The notes beneath the pieces were generated by a model, which saw only the letters and a list, made by a program, of their open reading frames with translations, had not been told where the DNA came from and did no database searches. A stretch of 64,000 bases of DNA from Rostratula benghalensis. Taxonomy: Eukaryota > Chordata > Aves > Charadriiformes > Rostratulidae. The first letter of the stretch is position 1, and every line of letters begins with the position of its first letter. The stretch lies in assembly GCA_013399305.1 (NCBI GenBank), contig VXAI01000025.1, forward strand, positions 4,802,792 to 4,866,791. The letters are read 5' to 3'. Both the position numbers and the translations under genes were made by a program. Shown in pieces: positions 49,440 through 64,000 of the stretch.

Positions 49440-49560
49440 ATAAATAGGCCCACTTCTTATCAGATCCTTCTCTTAATGTTTTTCATTAGAAAACCACAGT
49501 TAATTTCAGATAATTGTTAGAGATAATCTCAAATTTGTGTGTAATGTATGCCCCAGTTCT
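49440..49560. promoter_or_regulatory. Candidate enhancer: GATA triplet with RUNX site
   Basis: CTTATCAG (49456-49463), AGATAA (49508-49513) and AGATAA (49521-49526) are GATA-factor matches, the first being the extended GATA1-type consensus in reverse. Between them lies AACCACA (49492-49498), a RUNX consensus. GATA plus RUNX clustering within 75 bp is a known signature of blood-cell enhancers. Each motif alone is common, so chance cannot be excluded. Confidence 0.4.
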
Positions 49561-50238
49561 AAGAAAAACACGACATTGGGGAAGGTACTGCCTGCCTAAC
49601 AGCTTTTCGTTTACAAGACTGGTATGAGATCTCTTGTTCTTGTCAAATGAATTCTAGTGTCTGAGACATTCAGACTCGTATCTCTCAAAGCAGATAAAAT
49701 TTTAACTTGCTTAGTATTTATTGTCTTCTATATTTTGTAACAGCTTCTGAGCAGTGTGTTCAGGGACTGAGCACACGTCCTGCCAAACAAGAAGAAAAAG
49801 GTTTCTAAACAGTCTATGCCAGAATTTGCAATGGCGTATCTGACTCTTCAAGCTTTCCTGTGGGAGTCAATTTTACTTTATTTGACAGCAGTGGCATTTG
49901 CTGCCAGAAGAATAAAGACAACAGTTGTTTAAAAAAGCACATGTGTTACCCTGCACTATCAAACAATCTGCTCCTCATTGCAGGAGATTTAAGATGAAAC
50001 GAAGGGATGAATTCCCAGGACCAAGGAGAAAAAGTGTTTCTAACACCAAAGGAGGAAAGAGGTTCCTCCACCAGTAAGAAAGGATTAAGAGTGGGCTGCA
50101 AATAGCCCATTAAGCCTTCTGCAAAGGACAAGGAGTAAAATCAAAACCTGATAAAAGTTGAGAAAAGAAGCATTATGCATTGCCCTTCCAGTCAAATTTT
50201 CCGTGTAATTATAATTGCTGAATACTTCTTGAATAGCA
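49561..50238. other. Non-coding stretch
   Basis: No gene or repeat recognised; it ends at the TA microsatellite. Confidence 0.5.
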
Positions 50239-50266
50239 TTATATATATATATATATANTATATATA
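50239..50266 (+). repeat. (TA)n microsatellite containing the only N
   Basis: About 14 TA units from 50239 to 50266 with an ambiguous base at 50258. The N probably marks an unresolved length or a mixed call in the assembly and not biology. Confidence 0.95.
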
Positions 50267-52630
50267 GTGAAATTTGGGCCTATAATATGCATCATAAAAC
50301 AAATAAAACAAACAAGGGCAAAAGAGAGTCTTTGAATTTCCACTTCAAGAAAGCAATGGGAAAATAGAGATGCAGTGATTTCTTTGGGATGTCAGAGGAT
50401 GGTCAGAGAGAAAAACGAGGGACTGGGATATTCTGGTCTTCCTGCTCTCAAAGACCAACAATATTTACTTTAACAACTCGGGCTGAGTGTTGCAAATATT
50501 TGTAGCTGAATTATCTCAACATTTTGAAGACTATGTACCTTGAATGTTGTGTTTTTCTGGGAAAATTAGTTGAAAGAGTTCTTCTTGGCATGCAGAAATG
50601 ATAGCAAATTCTAACATCATGCATGAAATTTCAAATCACCCTTTAGGAAACGCCAATTCCTTTACAAATTGGCTGCTTCTCACTGGCAAAGGTGAGTAGG
50701 GTCAGGCAAAAAAGCAAACACAACTTTTAACTTTGTGAGGAAATCTTAAACCCCATAAATTTCAATAAGTTTTGCCTTTTATTATGAAGTCCCAGCATAT
50801 TTCTAATAGCAAGTTTCTTAAAGTTCAGCCCTGCTATTTTTTAGCTATTTTCTCTGTTTATGATATGGGTGAATGGACATGTATCCAAGTTTATAGCTGA
50901 CAGCCCCATCAGAATGTCAGCCAGTCTGGAGATTTTTGGGGTCAGGCCCATTTTTCAAGCCCTGTGGTCCACAGAAATCCATAGCTTACAGATCTGAAGA
51001 TAATAGGGGGACAACGGTGTTTTCACCCAGAGTTAATAGTATTTCAAACCATCAGGCAGGCATATGCTTTTTACTCTGATACTTCACCATAAAAACCGTC
51101 TCACTTTCTTGCTTACTAGTGAGGGAGAATAAACTGAAGGCTGATACCTTTATTCATATACAATATCTCTGCTAATCAGTCTCATTTCTTATCTTGCTAT
51201 TCCTGTCCGGCATCTCACATGAATAGAAACTGCTAGTAAGATCAGAAGGTATAGTGTTTTTAATAAAGTGATACCCTTAAACTCATTTTCAGCTGTGATC
51301 AGAAGCCTTTCCACCTAAACTTAAAGAAGTTAAAAGTTAATGTATGTATGACACAGATTAGCTGGCCTGGGGGGTTGCAGAACAAAACATTCTGCTTTTC
51401 AGTGCAGATTATTCTTGTGGCTGCATTAGCAAATTAACAAATGAAGGAAAAATAAAAAAAAATAAAATAAAAAAAAAACCCAAAACCAAACCAACATGAA
51501 ATACTCACTTCATGCTCATTAAAAAATACCCATTAGTTTATAAAGTATCTACAGCAAAAACAAGTTTTAGGATTTCAAAAGCAGAAACATTGGCTCTTGC
51601 TGTCAGTGTAGTGCTTTTTAGATCACCAAGGCTCTGCAGGATAGCTTGTGTCGTGAGTGTGTCCCTCATCATAAGGAAAGTTCTTAAAACACAGACAAAG
51701 AGGTCTTTAAACATTTCCTGTTTTAAAACTAATGGCACTTGTTTGACAGCAAGATAAGTTTGAGCAGAAAGTCCATACTAAAAATCCCTGGGGTGAAATT
51801 TAACCCTGTATAGCTGATTAACCGTTTAATAAACATGCTGGCAAAAAGGCCAAACCATTGCCTGCACTCCTCTGGCCAAGGACAAGGATAACGTTAACTT
51901 TTAAGAGGCACATTTAGTTTGCTGAAGCATGCAGGGTGCTGCCAGAAGGGACCCTCTTATTGGAGCAGCTATCACAGGAAGGTTTAGAACTCCCGCCTCT
52001 TGCCTGCACAAAAATCCCTTAACAAAAGTTCACATTTCAACAGTGTTCTTTCCTTCAAACATCTACCAAGTGGCTTATTTGCAGAAGTCCAGGTGTGGTT
52101 TCCTTCCCCCTCTCTCCTCCTTCCCTCTTGGCCCCGTGCTGAATTCAACTCCATCCTATGGGTGAACCAGGACCACGACCTTCAGAGGGCGTCCACTGCT
52201 CTGATGGCAGTTGGAAGACAAAATTTATCACACAGAAGGCACTTTTCTCCCCCCAGCCTCACCTCTGATTGAGTAGTGAGAAGATGCTAACGCTAGCACA
52301 CTCACTCACAAGTGGTTCCAAGCTGCTTTCCTCACTGCATGGGGAAGTCTGGACCCAGGTAACGCTCCTGAGATGCCTACAGCTGGGGGGGGGGGAGGTC
52401 CTGCATGGGACAAGGCTGCATTTCTACTGCAATCACAGCGCAGTGGTGACGATGACCAAAAAATGCATCCCGCTGTCCAAGTGGAGCTTAGCAGAGAGTG
52501 GTTTTGGCTTGGTTGCTCTAAACAAGGCACTGATTAGCTAGTAATCAGCAAGCGATTAGCAAAGACAACTGGGTCAGTTGGAGTTCAGTGTGAGCATTGT
52601 TTGTTGGGAGGCACCGACGTGCTCGGCAGG

Positions 52631-52631
<1 letters not shown>
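50267..52631. other. Non-coding stretch
   Basis: An A-rich (AAAAT)n-like patch lies at about 51449-51478 and a G11 run near 52386. No gene recognised; frames at 51512-51757 and 51929-52272 carry no domain. Confidence 0.5.

Positions 52632-52674
<43 letters not shown>
52632..52674 (+). repeat. (AC)21 microsatellite
   Basis: Forty-three bases of uninterrupted AC repeat, the purest and longest dinucleotide repeat here. Uninterrupted arrays of this length are usually polymorphic and can form Z-DNA. Confidence 0.98.
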
Positions 52675-52676
<2 letters not shown>

Positions 52677-54223
52677 TGTGATTGAACACCGCAAACATCC
52701 ACTCAGCGAAATCAACTGGCGTCCCCTAAAATTTTAAGTGTAAATATTGCAACACAGGAACCACCATCCCGACTGGCTTTGTAAAGCGTTAGAAGATGTC
52801 GGCTGTTAACGGGTTTGATGAACGCGCTCCAGTATGTAACACATCATCAGGAACACTGTGATACAATGAAGACCCAACTTTTTTTTTTTTTTTTTTTTTG
52901 GTCTTTTTTTCCAGAGATTACTATAAACAAACTGCACCACATTGTTCCACAGCCTCGCCACCATCATTCAGTATCAGATCAGAAAGCACCAGAAGCCACC
53001 GAGAGCAGGTTTGCATAAAGGACAGCTACAGAGCAGCCCTCCCTGAATACAGGCACATCAAGAGTCACACACAAAAACCATAGCTGACCTTGAGCAGAAG
53101 GTCTTCATTCGGGGCCAGGTGACACCTCTTGGATTTGTAGACCTCCTCCTGCTTCAAATCAAAGCTTGCATTGATGTTGATGAGCCAAAGCTACCTCCTG
53201 CAAAACCTGGGAGTTCTAGTTCATCACTTTCATTCTGTGTGGCACCTGCTATTTATCAAGGAAAATATGAAAAAGAGTAACTATCAACCACTTGAAAAAC
53301 GGGGCTAAACTTGTACCCAAAGCAATTGCATTTCATTGTCTCCACATTACCCACTGCATTTAGTTCCTGTGAGATTGAAGTATCCAGCATCTCAGTAACT
53401 CACCACTACCTATGTTTGAAATCTGGCACTTCCCAAGTGGAGGTGGTGGCACGGACGTGGTCTCACTCCAGGAGAGTGAGGGCAGGCAATCTTCAGTGAT
53501 GGCATTTTGGCTATCTGAAAGGAAAGAGATTTATATACACTTTTTCCCTTCCTTCCTACAACAGTGGACTTCTACTCCTGTTAAAGGAGGAGTGTATTAA
53601 CTGTGTGAAAATGCTATTCATTTTAGGAGTCTCCGTCTTCTCCGCTGAAAGAGCTCCACGCAAGGATCACAGTTTTGAAACTCAAAATCCAGCAATGACG
53701 ATATACCCGCAGGAGAGATCCTTTCTTCACGCCCTGCCCCTCCTTTCTCTCATTTTATGTCCCTTTCAACAAGAAAACAGAAACATCTTGTAACTGGCAC
53801 GAGCCTTGTGTGCGGTGACACCGCGTTCCTGTGTCCCCAGCAGGCTCCTTCCCCTACCTCCTGATTTTTTCTGGCACAATTTCCAGTTGATTTTCTCTGT
53901 GGCAGGACTCTGAGCAGCCTTAGGGCTGAGCAACAGCCTGGGTGCACGCGTGTGCGTGCGCACGTGCAATATACACACATAAATATGTGTCTGCAAATAT
54001 AAATATAAATAACATGACTAATAGTGCCAGAAACTTGACCCTTGAGACTCCCGGCTAAGGGCTTGAATACACTGCTGTACAACAGGCCTCTTAAGTGCCT
54101 TGCATTTCCTGATAATATTAATTTGACAGCTATTGGACTTCTCTTCCTGCTTCGAACATTGTCCATGTTGACTTTAACAAAGATCATAATGTAAACTTTT
54201 AAAACTCACATTTTTGCCAGGTT
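52675..54223. other. Non-coding stretch
   Basis: T22 at 52879-52900, and alternating CGTGTGCGTGCGCACGTGCA near 53948 (potential Z-DNA). Frames at 53311-54187 on both strands are without family features. Confidence 0.5.
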
Positions 54224-54267
54224 AGAGGGGGGGGGGGGGGGGGGAAAGAAAAGAAAAAAGAAAAAAA
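54224..54267 (+). repeat. 44-base homopurine tract with G18
   Basis: AGA, then G18 (54227-54244), then AAAGAAAAGAAAAAAGAAAAAAA, all purine. The uninterrupted G run can form a G-quadruplex, and the purine/pyrimidine asymmetry favours triplex (H-DNA) structures. G-run length in an assembly is often unreliable. Confidence 0.95.
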
Positions 54268-56971
54268 TTCCCTGTGAATCTGACCTCTTTTTCTTGCAGT
54301 GCCTTTCAGTGGGTGTTGTAAGAAAGTGGCTATTCAGTTATTACAAGCAGTGATTGTCTTGCTAAAGCACAATATTTGAAGTAAATCGACAGAGCAGAAT
54401 ATGTGCGTGACCCAAAGTTAAGCTGAGCCTAGCAACTGGATACACTGAATTCAACTCCAGCTAAATTCGACTGGAACAAATATGGGCAAATCCTTGAGGC
54501 AAGAGACAAAATATTTTTTTGTTTGTTTGTTTCCAGTCTCTGAGACACTAAAAATATCCTGGCATGGCAATGCTATATAATACTTGAAGCCTGATATGAT
54601 ATAAAACAAAGTCAGAGGATGTTATCCCGGAGCTGTTCCTTGCATCAACTCTAGATTTGATCCCCAATACCCAACACACATGAGTTTCATCAGAGGATGA
54701 CCCCGGCCACGCCTGGACAGGCTGGTGCAGATGGCTTCATCCCCCAGAAGAGTCCCAACCCAGTGCCACTGGAGGTTGCTACGCTGTAGAAACGGTGCTT
54801 TTGAGACACTTCTGGTCCCATCCTGTCCCTCAGTGTCTTTTACTTCTCAGGGGAGCACAAAAACCCCAAGGTCTGTCATTTGTGAGTCTGTGACAGGGCT
54901 GTAGGAAGGCTTCTGATTTTGCCCCATCCCGGCTGCTGTCACCCCATGTGTGTGAAGAACTGCGGCCTCCGATTACAAAACAGAAGCAAGGCGTATGCAG
55001 ATTTGCAGCAAATAAAGCAACCAGCGTGGAGAAATATTTGAAGTTTGGTGTTTTTTTTTCTTGCCAAAAATCACACAGATCCATACTGTCAGTGCCATGC
55101 CGGTGCCTGCTCTCTAAATAATGCCTAAAGGGCCAAGGGGAAATGCCACTGTAATTATTACAGAATGATTAAAGAATCCTTACTTGAGGGAAAAAAAAAA
55201 AAAAAAAGTTCTAGAACAACAGGGGCTTCTCATCATGTGTTAATGGAAAACTGAGTTCTAGAAGTGCCACTATCAGCAGAGATGATGCTCCAGAAGTGGC
55301 ACAAGGCACCAGGAGGAAGCAGAGCAAGGGAAGGGCCTGCAACAGTGAAAGGGTGGCTGCAAGAATCAGTTTTTTTTTTTTTTTTTATGAAATCCACTTG
55401 ATTTTCTTTTCAAATAGAAGTGGTTTGAAAGAAAGTGGTTAAGGTAAGTAACGAAACTTCTTGGGGTTTTTTTTTCCAAATAAACTCTAAACCATTCCTA
55501 TGTGGAATGAGGACAAGGCTGATCAATGTGTTAACTTCAGCATAAATCACCCTGTGCCCGTGAAGAGTATCAACCAAGCCAAGATGGAAAGACACTACAG
55601 ACCCTCATGGTTTGAGCGAGAGGTCAACGCTATTAATTGCAAACTGTCTGCATCTTGCTGTCCATAAAACGGGTACACATTTTGAAGACAGCCAGGGAGG
55701 AAACAAACTCATAAAGCAAGAGGATTAAAAAAGAGAAACTACTTAATGGCAGACTTTCAGGTTGGGGAGTATCTGGGCTGTGAGATTTTGCCTCAGTCCA
55801 ACGCTTTTTAAGACCATGTAGGCCAGAGAGAACACAGTGCACATGAGACCAGCAAGGGAAAACTCGAACAGTTACTGATCCCTGCAGCTCACCTCTCTTC
55901 CTGTCATCTTCAATCCTCTTTTTTTTTTTTTTTTTTTTTTGGTGGATTTCCAACTAGATGATCTATCCTAATCTTTACACTAGAGCTGGTGGGAAACTTT
56001 TAATCTATATGCACCATGGAGTCCACCATAACCTTCACCGCGCACTTGCAGGTGAGACTAAACTGCTCCCGATGTTACATCGAAGCTCTTCAAGGAACAA
56101 TCGATTTTGGCATTACATTTATTTTTATGTTCTAGCCTAATGTGTCTTTATTTACCCTCTTTGAGGCTGACACAGGAGCACGTTGAGTTCACTGTCAGAA
56201 AAGAGAGGTAAATGAAATCGAGCAGAGCTGCTCCTGCTCCCGGAGATGCACTAACAGTCTGCTGGCCACTGCGTGCAGCAAAGCAAGCAATACTTTCAAA
56301 GCTTCTTAAGAGGATTTGGATGGCTCTTTTGCCTTAATTCCAGAAAGTAGAAGTGTTTTGGAGCAGTTATGCAACGACCCTGGAGCTGACATCAGTGAAG
56401 GAAGAAATGGCAGAAGGGCAGCCACAAAGGGGAACCTCTGCCAGGCTGGAGAAGGAGACTGGCTTCCTACAGCACCTGATCAATACCAGTATTTCAGCTT
56501 TTGATTACTTACAGCATTAAACAGCTTGATGTATTCTACTGGAAAATACAGCAAGCACAGAGCAAAGATGATATAATACACACACGAAGGAAACGGCAGA
56601 GCTTGCATCATCCCCCCGCCTGTTAATTCATATTTGCCTCATGGATTTCCTTGCCGGCTGTTGTTAAAATAATCCTAAAATTACAATTGAGCAGATCTAC
56701 TGAGAAATACAGCCAGGATATCAGTTTACACCGCGAGAGGTTCCTGGGCAAACAGAAAAACGCCAGCTTCTTGGAAACTGGAAATTCCTATCTCCCAGCC
56801 CGCAGCTCCGCACTGACAGCCCCGTGTTTGCAGCCCATCAGGGCTCTACGAAACCCAAGGACTGATTATCCTTAGAGCACAACACAGCCCCGACTATTAT
56901 GCAGCAACTTAGCTGGCACATAATTACTTTTGAGGAAAAACGCATTGCAGAACAACATCACTTCTCAAAGA
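54268..56971. other. Non-coding stretch
   Basis: A17 at 55191-55207, T17 at 55370-55386 and T22 at 55919-55940. No gene recognised. Confidence 0.5.
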
Positions 56972-57172
56972 TTTAAGTTATTAAGGAAGATTAAGGAATT
57001 TCACTCTGGAAAAGAGACTTCGCTGTGACCTAATTGAAGTTTTTAACATTCTCAAGGGAACTAATAAAAATTGGTTCATGCAAATTCTCCTCACTTTCAA
57101 AGAAACACAAACACAAGAGAACATTATCTTAAAAAATTAGGAAATTGAGATCAAAAAGAATTTAGAACAAAA
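56972..57172 (+). mobile_element. Old CR1 LINE fragment, plus strand
   Basis: TTATTAAGGAAGATTAAGG, then CTCTGGAAAAGAGACTTCGC, GACCTAATTGAAGTTTTTAA, ACTAATAAAAATTGGTTCATG and TTTAGAACAAA follow the order of the terminal region of old CR1 subfamilies ('ctggaaaagagaagactg...gaagtttttaaa...'). Heavily diverged, with no 8-bp terminal repeat left. It is followed by A16 (57169-57184). Confidence 0.65.
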
Positions 57173-57195
57173 AAAAAAAAAAAACCAACCCACCC

Positions 57196-57365
57196 AGAAT
57201 AATTTGAACTAGAGGGGACTATTCTACCAGGTCACTTAATCCACCCCCTCCTCCCCTGAATCACAGAAGGATTGATTTCCTTATCCTTAAATAATCCCTA
57301 ATAGATGGGTGTCTAGTTGAGCCAATGATGACAATTCCACAACCTCTTCTTGGCAGCTTGTGCTT
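57196..57365 (-). mobile_element. Old CR1 LINE fragment, minus strand
   Basis: CTACCAGGTCACTTAATCCA, CCCCCTCC, GAAGGATTGATTTCC, CTTAAATAATCCCTAATAG, AATGATGACAATTCCACAAC and TTGGCAGCTTGTGCTTTCAG correspond to the reverse strand of ancient CR1 3' ends ('agtccacccccc...ccacaacctcccttggcagcttattcc'). Opposite in orientation to the fragment ending 24 bp upstream. Confidence 0.65.
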
Positions 57366-58335
57366 TCAGAAGGATAAAGACATTGAATAAATTATTAAAA
57401 AAAGGCCACTGTGGGCAAGGAGAATCAATAAAATCAAGGAAGAACTTGTGAATATAGTGGGGGGCCTGAAAGAGAGGGAGTAAAAATAAGCTCATTAGAT
57501 GAATGAAAGATTGAGATGGCAGAAAAGGAGAGGAATCTTTGTGGTGCTTTTTTTTTTTTTTTCTTGTAGTACTGCTTTCGCTTACTATTTAAAGAAATTA
57601 TGAAGAAAGAACACCTACACATTTCTCCAAGCACGAAACAATTTCAAGAATGATCACATGAAAACTGGGGCCAGTGGGCTGTCAGCCTCTGACAAAAGAA
57701 AATTAACAGAGGAAGAAATGCCCAGCAGTAAAAAAAGCTTTCTTACAAAATGAGACCAACACATTTGCATAAGACAATTTCAGGTAGATTCTGAACACAT
57801 TCACTCAGGGAAGAGCACACACAGAAATAAACCACATTAATAAAGGTCTTACACATGAAAGTTAGATTTTCAAGGATGTGAGGTATAAAAACATAAATCC
57901 CCTCATCCTGCAAGCAGGCACGTATTTAACTTCACACGTATGAGTAGTCCTGGCCAGCTTGTTGGGATCACTCACCTCTGCAAAGCGTTTGCCAGATGAA
58001 GTCTCCCAACCATGCCCAGCTCCTCACTCTGTGGCCACCACACTGGGAAATTTTTGTCCATGTCCTCAGTGCAAGATTGTCAACAGAAAGCCAGGTGCTT
58101 TCTCCAGAACTGTCACCTGTTTTCCTGCAGGAGTACAGTTATGATTTCTCGCTTCAGTTGGGGCTGCAGGTAAGTGAAAACGGGTCAAGTACCATCCCTC
58201 ACTGCTGGGGAGGGTGACAGTGGCCAGCAGAGTGGAGACCACGAGTCACAAACGGCTGGAGATGTCTTATCAGAAGGAAACCTCATCCCATTTTTTCATG
58301 GATACATTTTTTCCAATACCGGCTTGAGAGTGAAA
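57366..58335. other. Non-coding stretch
   Basis: T15 at 57548-57562. No gene recognised. Confidence 0.5.
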
Positions 58336-61940
<3,605 letters not shown>

Positions 61941-62010
61941 TAGGAACCACTCCAAGTCACACTGAAGTCAATGGGAGGCCTTTCATTGAGACGATCAGGC
62001 TTTGGAGCGG
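61941..62010. repeat. Ancient amniote repeat remnant
   Basis: CCACTCCAAGTCACACTGAA, GTCAATGGGAGGCCTTTCATTGA and GATCAGGCTTTGG match words of the same old dispersed family seen at 3221 ('tgaagtcaatgggag...gatcaggcc'). Short and worn, so boundaries are approximate. Confidence 0.45.
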
Positions 62011-64000
62011 GTCCATAGAGAACGTTGCATTTCTATGATAAAAAGAGAACAGCACTGAACACGCTCAGCATTTCCACTGATGCTCACGTAGAGTGGAAAG
62101 TGTTTTTTTCCGGATGAGTGATTGTCCTGCACAGTCTGTAGAAACACTAACCAGACGCAGCACTTGCCCAGTTCATCATCCCAGTTACTCAGAGCAAGGC
62201 AGTTCAACACTACAGACACAGCTTTCACTTGAAGATAAACTTGAACAACCACTAAAATTCACAGTTTCTTAGCTAGACCTTCAATGCTGAGCCCAAAGGG
62301 ACCGAAATGAAGGCAGCTTTCACTGGGTTGAACCAGCAGAGCCTTTGTAGACCAAAGCAATGAAGAATTTGTTACAAAATACTGCCACGCTTACCTGGGT
62401 TTTTACATTCTTTTGTGACCCAAATATAGGTGGATAAAAAGCTTTTGCATTATGTTAGCGTGCGTTAGTTTGCTGGGGGTGAAAATCAGATCTGCATAAT
62501 GCCCCAAAACTCATCAGACACCCAGAAACACCTCAGACGATACCCGAGACACAAGGAGGAAAGCTGATGTATTTTTGTTGTGGTTTTTTATAATGAGCCC
62601 TCAACATGACCTCATCGCCACCATTACCAATGCCTTCATTCACCAAATGACAAAAAGTCACCTGTTTCTTGCCAAACTTTTAGCAACTGAGCGGTAGCTT
62701 CTCCCTCAACCTGCAGACATGGAAGAACTCATCCCCTTCACCAGAGGAATCCTGCAGAATGAAACTCCTTTAGTTACAGCCCAGAAATATTTTGTGTCTT
62801 TAGAAAGAGAACCCAAAGTTGGCCAGAAATGAAGCTAGTTGAATTACTGGTGCTTTTACCAACATAATAAGGAACAGAAGATCCTCCCTCACAGAGCATC
62901 ATGTTACAGCAGCAGCTGGGTTCATCTCTTTCTCCAGCAGGCAGCAAGCAATTCCACCCTTCTCATTTCAGCAGGGTTTACAGGCCAAAGACACCCCGTT
63001 TTTCAATACAAATTGCTAAAAAAGCTGCAGTTACAAAGATTTTTAACTAGCATACAGGGAGGAAAAGAAACAAAGTCATCCGTGGGAACACTGGCCTGAT
63101 TAATCTTGTTCACTCCCAGCTCCAGTGCTTATTTACTTGCAAGGGGAAGGTGTGCCATTTCAAATACTGTCCCTCTGAGGGACGCAGGGCCCTGCTGGAT
63201 CACGCTATTTAACTCCCCCCTTGGGGCTCTTTGTCTTTGTTTTTCAACCACCTTATCATCCTACGTGTGCCCTGCGCGTACCACGGCGTGTCAGGCTAGA
63301 TCAGACCACAACTCTTCTCACACAGCAGCAAATTAAGGCAGTTCAAGGGAGCTGCAGACAGGTACCACATGGCTTTGGGAAGTTAATAAAACTTAGGTTG
63401 GTGGAAAAATATTTTGGTGTGTAGTAAGCATCCTTTGGATCGTGTTTCCTTCTCTGTTGCCTGGTTGGAATCTTTTTTTTTTCTTTTTTTTTTTCATGTG
63501 TACAGTTTAAAACTTAAAAGGTAATTATGCTATTTAGAGGTATATTTTTAAATTTATGTGTTTGTTGTTCCCACTCTTCCCTTAACAGACTAATTGGTTA
63601 AAATCATCTTTGCATAATAACCCCAACTCATTTTTATTTTATCACTTACTTTGCACTATTAGAAGGAGCTATTAACAGAAGATGAGAAAGCTCTTGGTAA
63701 CTAACAGAAGCTATCTGGGTGTTTATTTAAAGGATGTTATGTTCATGAGAGAGAGAAACACATTTCAGGCTAACCTAAGAACCACTGAAAATTTTAGCCT
63801 AGATCTCAGTTTCAATTTCAGCCAGACATTTCCATTCTTGCCTGCCTACCTTATGCACTTCCCCAGTTTGGGTCACAAGCATTGAAGAGCTGCAAAGAAA
63901 ATAATTCCATTTCCAGCCCCCGCCATCCTTCCCTCGTAAACCTGACGAGTCGGAGACAGGAGCCTGTCAAACCTGGAGGAGAAAAAGGATCTTCAACTCA
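62011..64000. other. Non-coding stretch to the window end
   Basis: T10CT11 at 63473-63494, and AT-rich DNA at 63495-63680 with homeodomain-type words (GACTAATTGG near 63589). Frames at 62839-63424 overlap and show no family. No gene called. Confidence 0.5.

Overview
This is vertebrate DNA and almost certainly avian. The recognisable interspersed repeats are CR1 LINE pieces that keep the bird-type 8-bp terminal repeat (ATTCTATG-like). Repeat density is low, there are no Alu, L1 or tRNA-SINE families, and the older background consists of worn palindromic and MIR-like amniote repeats. No bacterial, phage or organellar signal is present. A single ambiguous base (N at 50258) sits inside a TA microsatellite.

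Protein-coding content is minimal. I could not match any stretch to a known protein family. The many 60-160 codon open frames overlap each other on both strands and look like chance. The one exception I keep is a minus-strand candidate first coding exon (15790 down to 15671): good start context, a textbook signal peptide and a splice donor exactly at the end of the frame. It is low confidence and its family is unknown. A second, weaker minus-strand frame lies at 40846-41103.

Layout: the first 83 bases are the tail of a CpG-rich segment, so a promoter or first exon probably lies just outside the left edge. AT-rich, low-repeat, motif-rich blocks follow at intervals (84-830, 2280-2720, 12000-12800, 23100-23560, 24105-24560, 28060-28460, 32930-33470, 34700-35090, 37490-37860, 45100-45460, 47200-47420, 49440-49560). 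They look like conserved non-coding enhancers, but conservation cannot be measured from one sequence. Between them lie ordinary intergenic or intronic DNA, homopolymer and microsatellite tracts, six CR1 pieces (20582, 38708, 41352, 56972, 57196, 58336), at least three ancient palindromic repeat remnants plus one weaker one (3221, 18155, 26941, 61941) and two MIR-like remnants (26829, 46641).

The simplest reading is a gene desert or a very large intron next to a developmentally regulated gene, with scattered enhancers. Which gene it serves cannot be told from the sequence.
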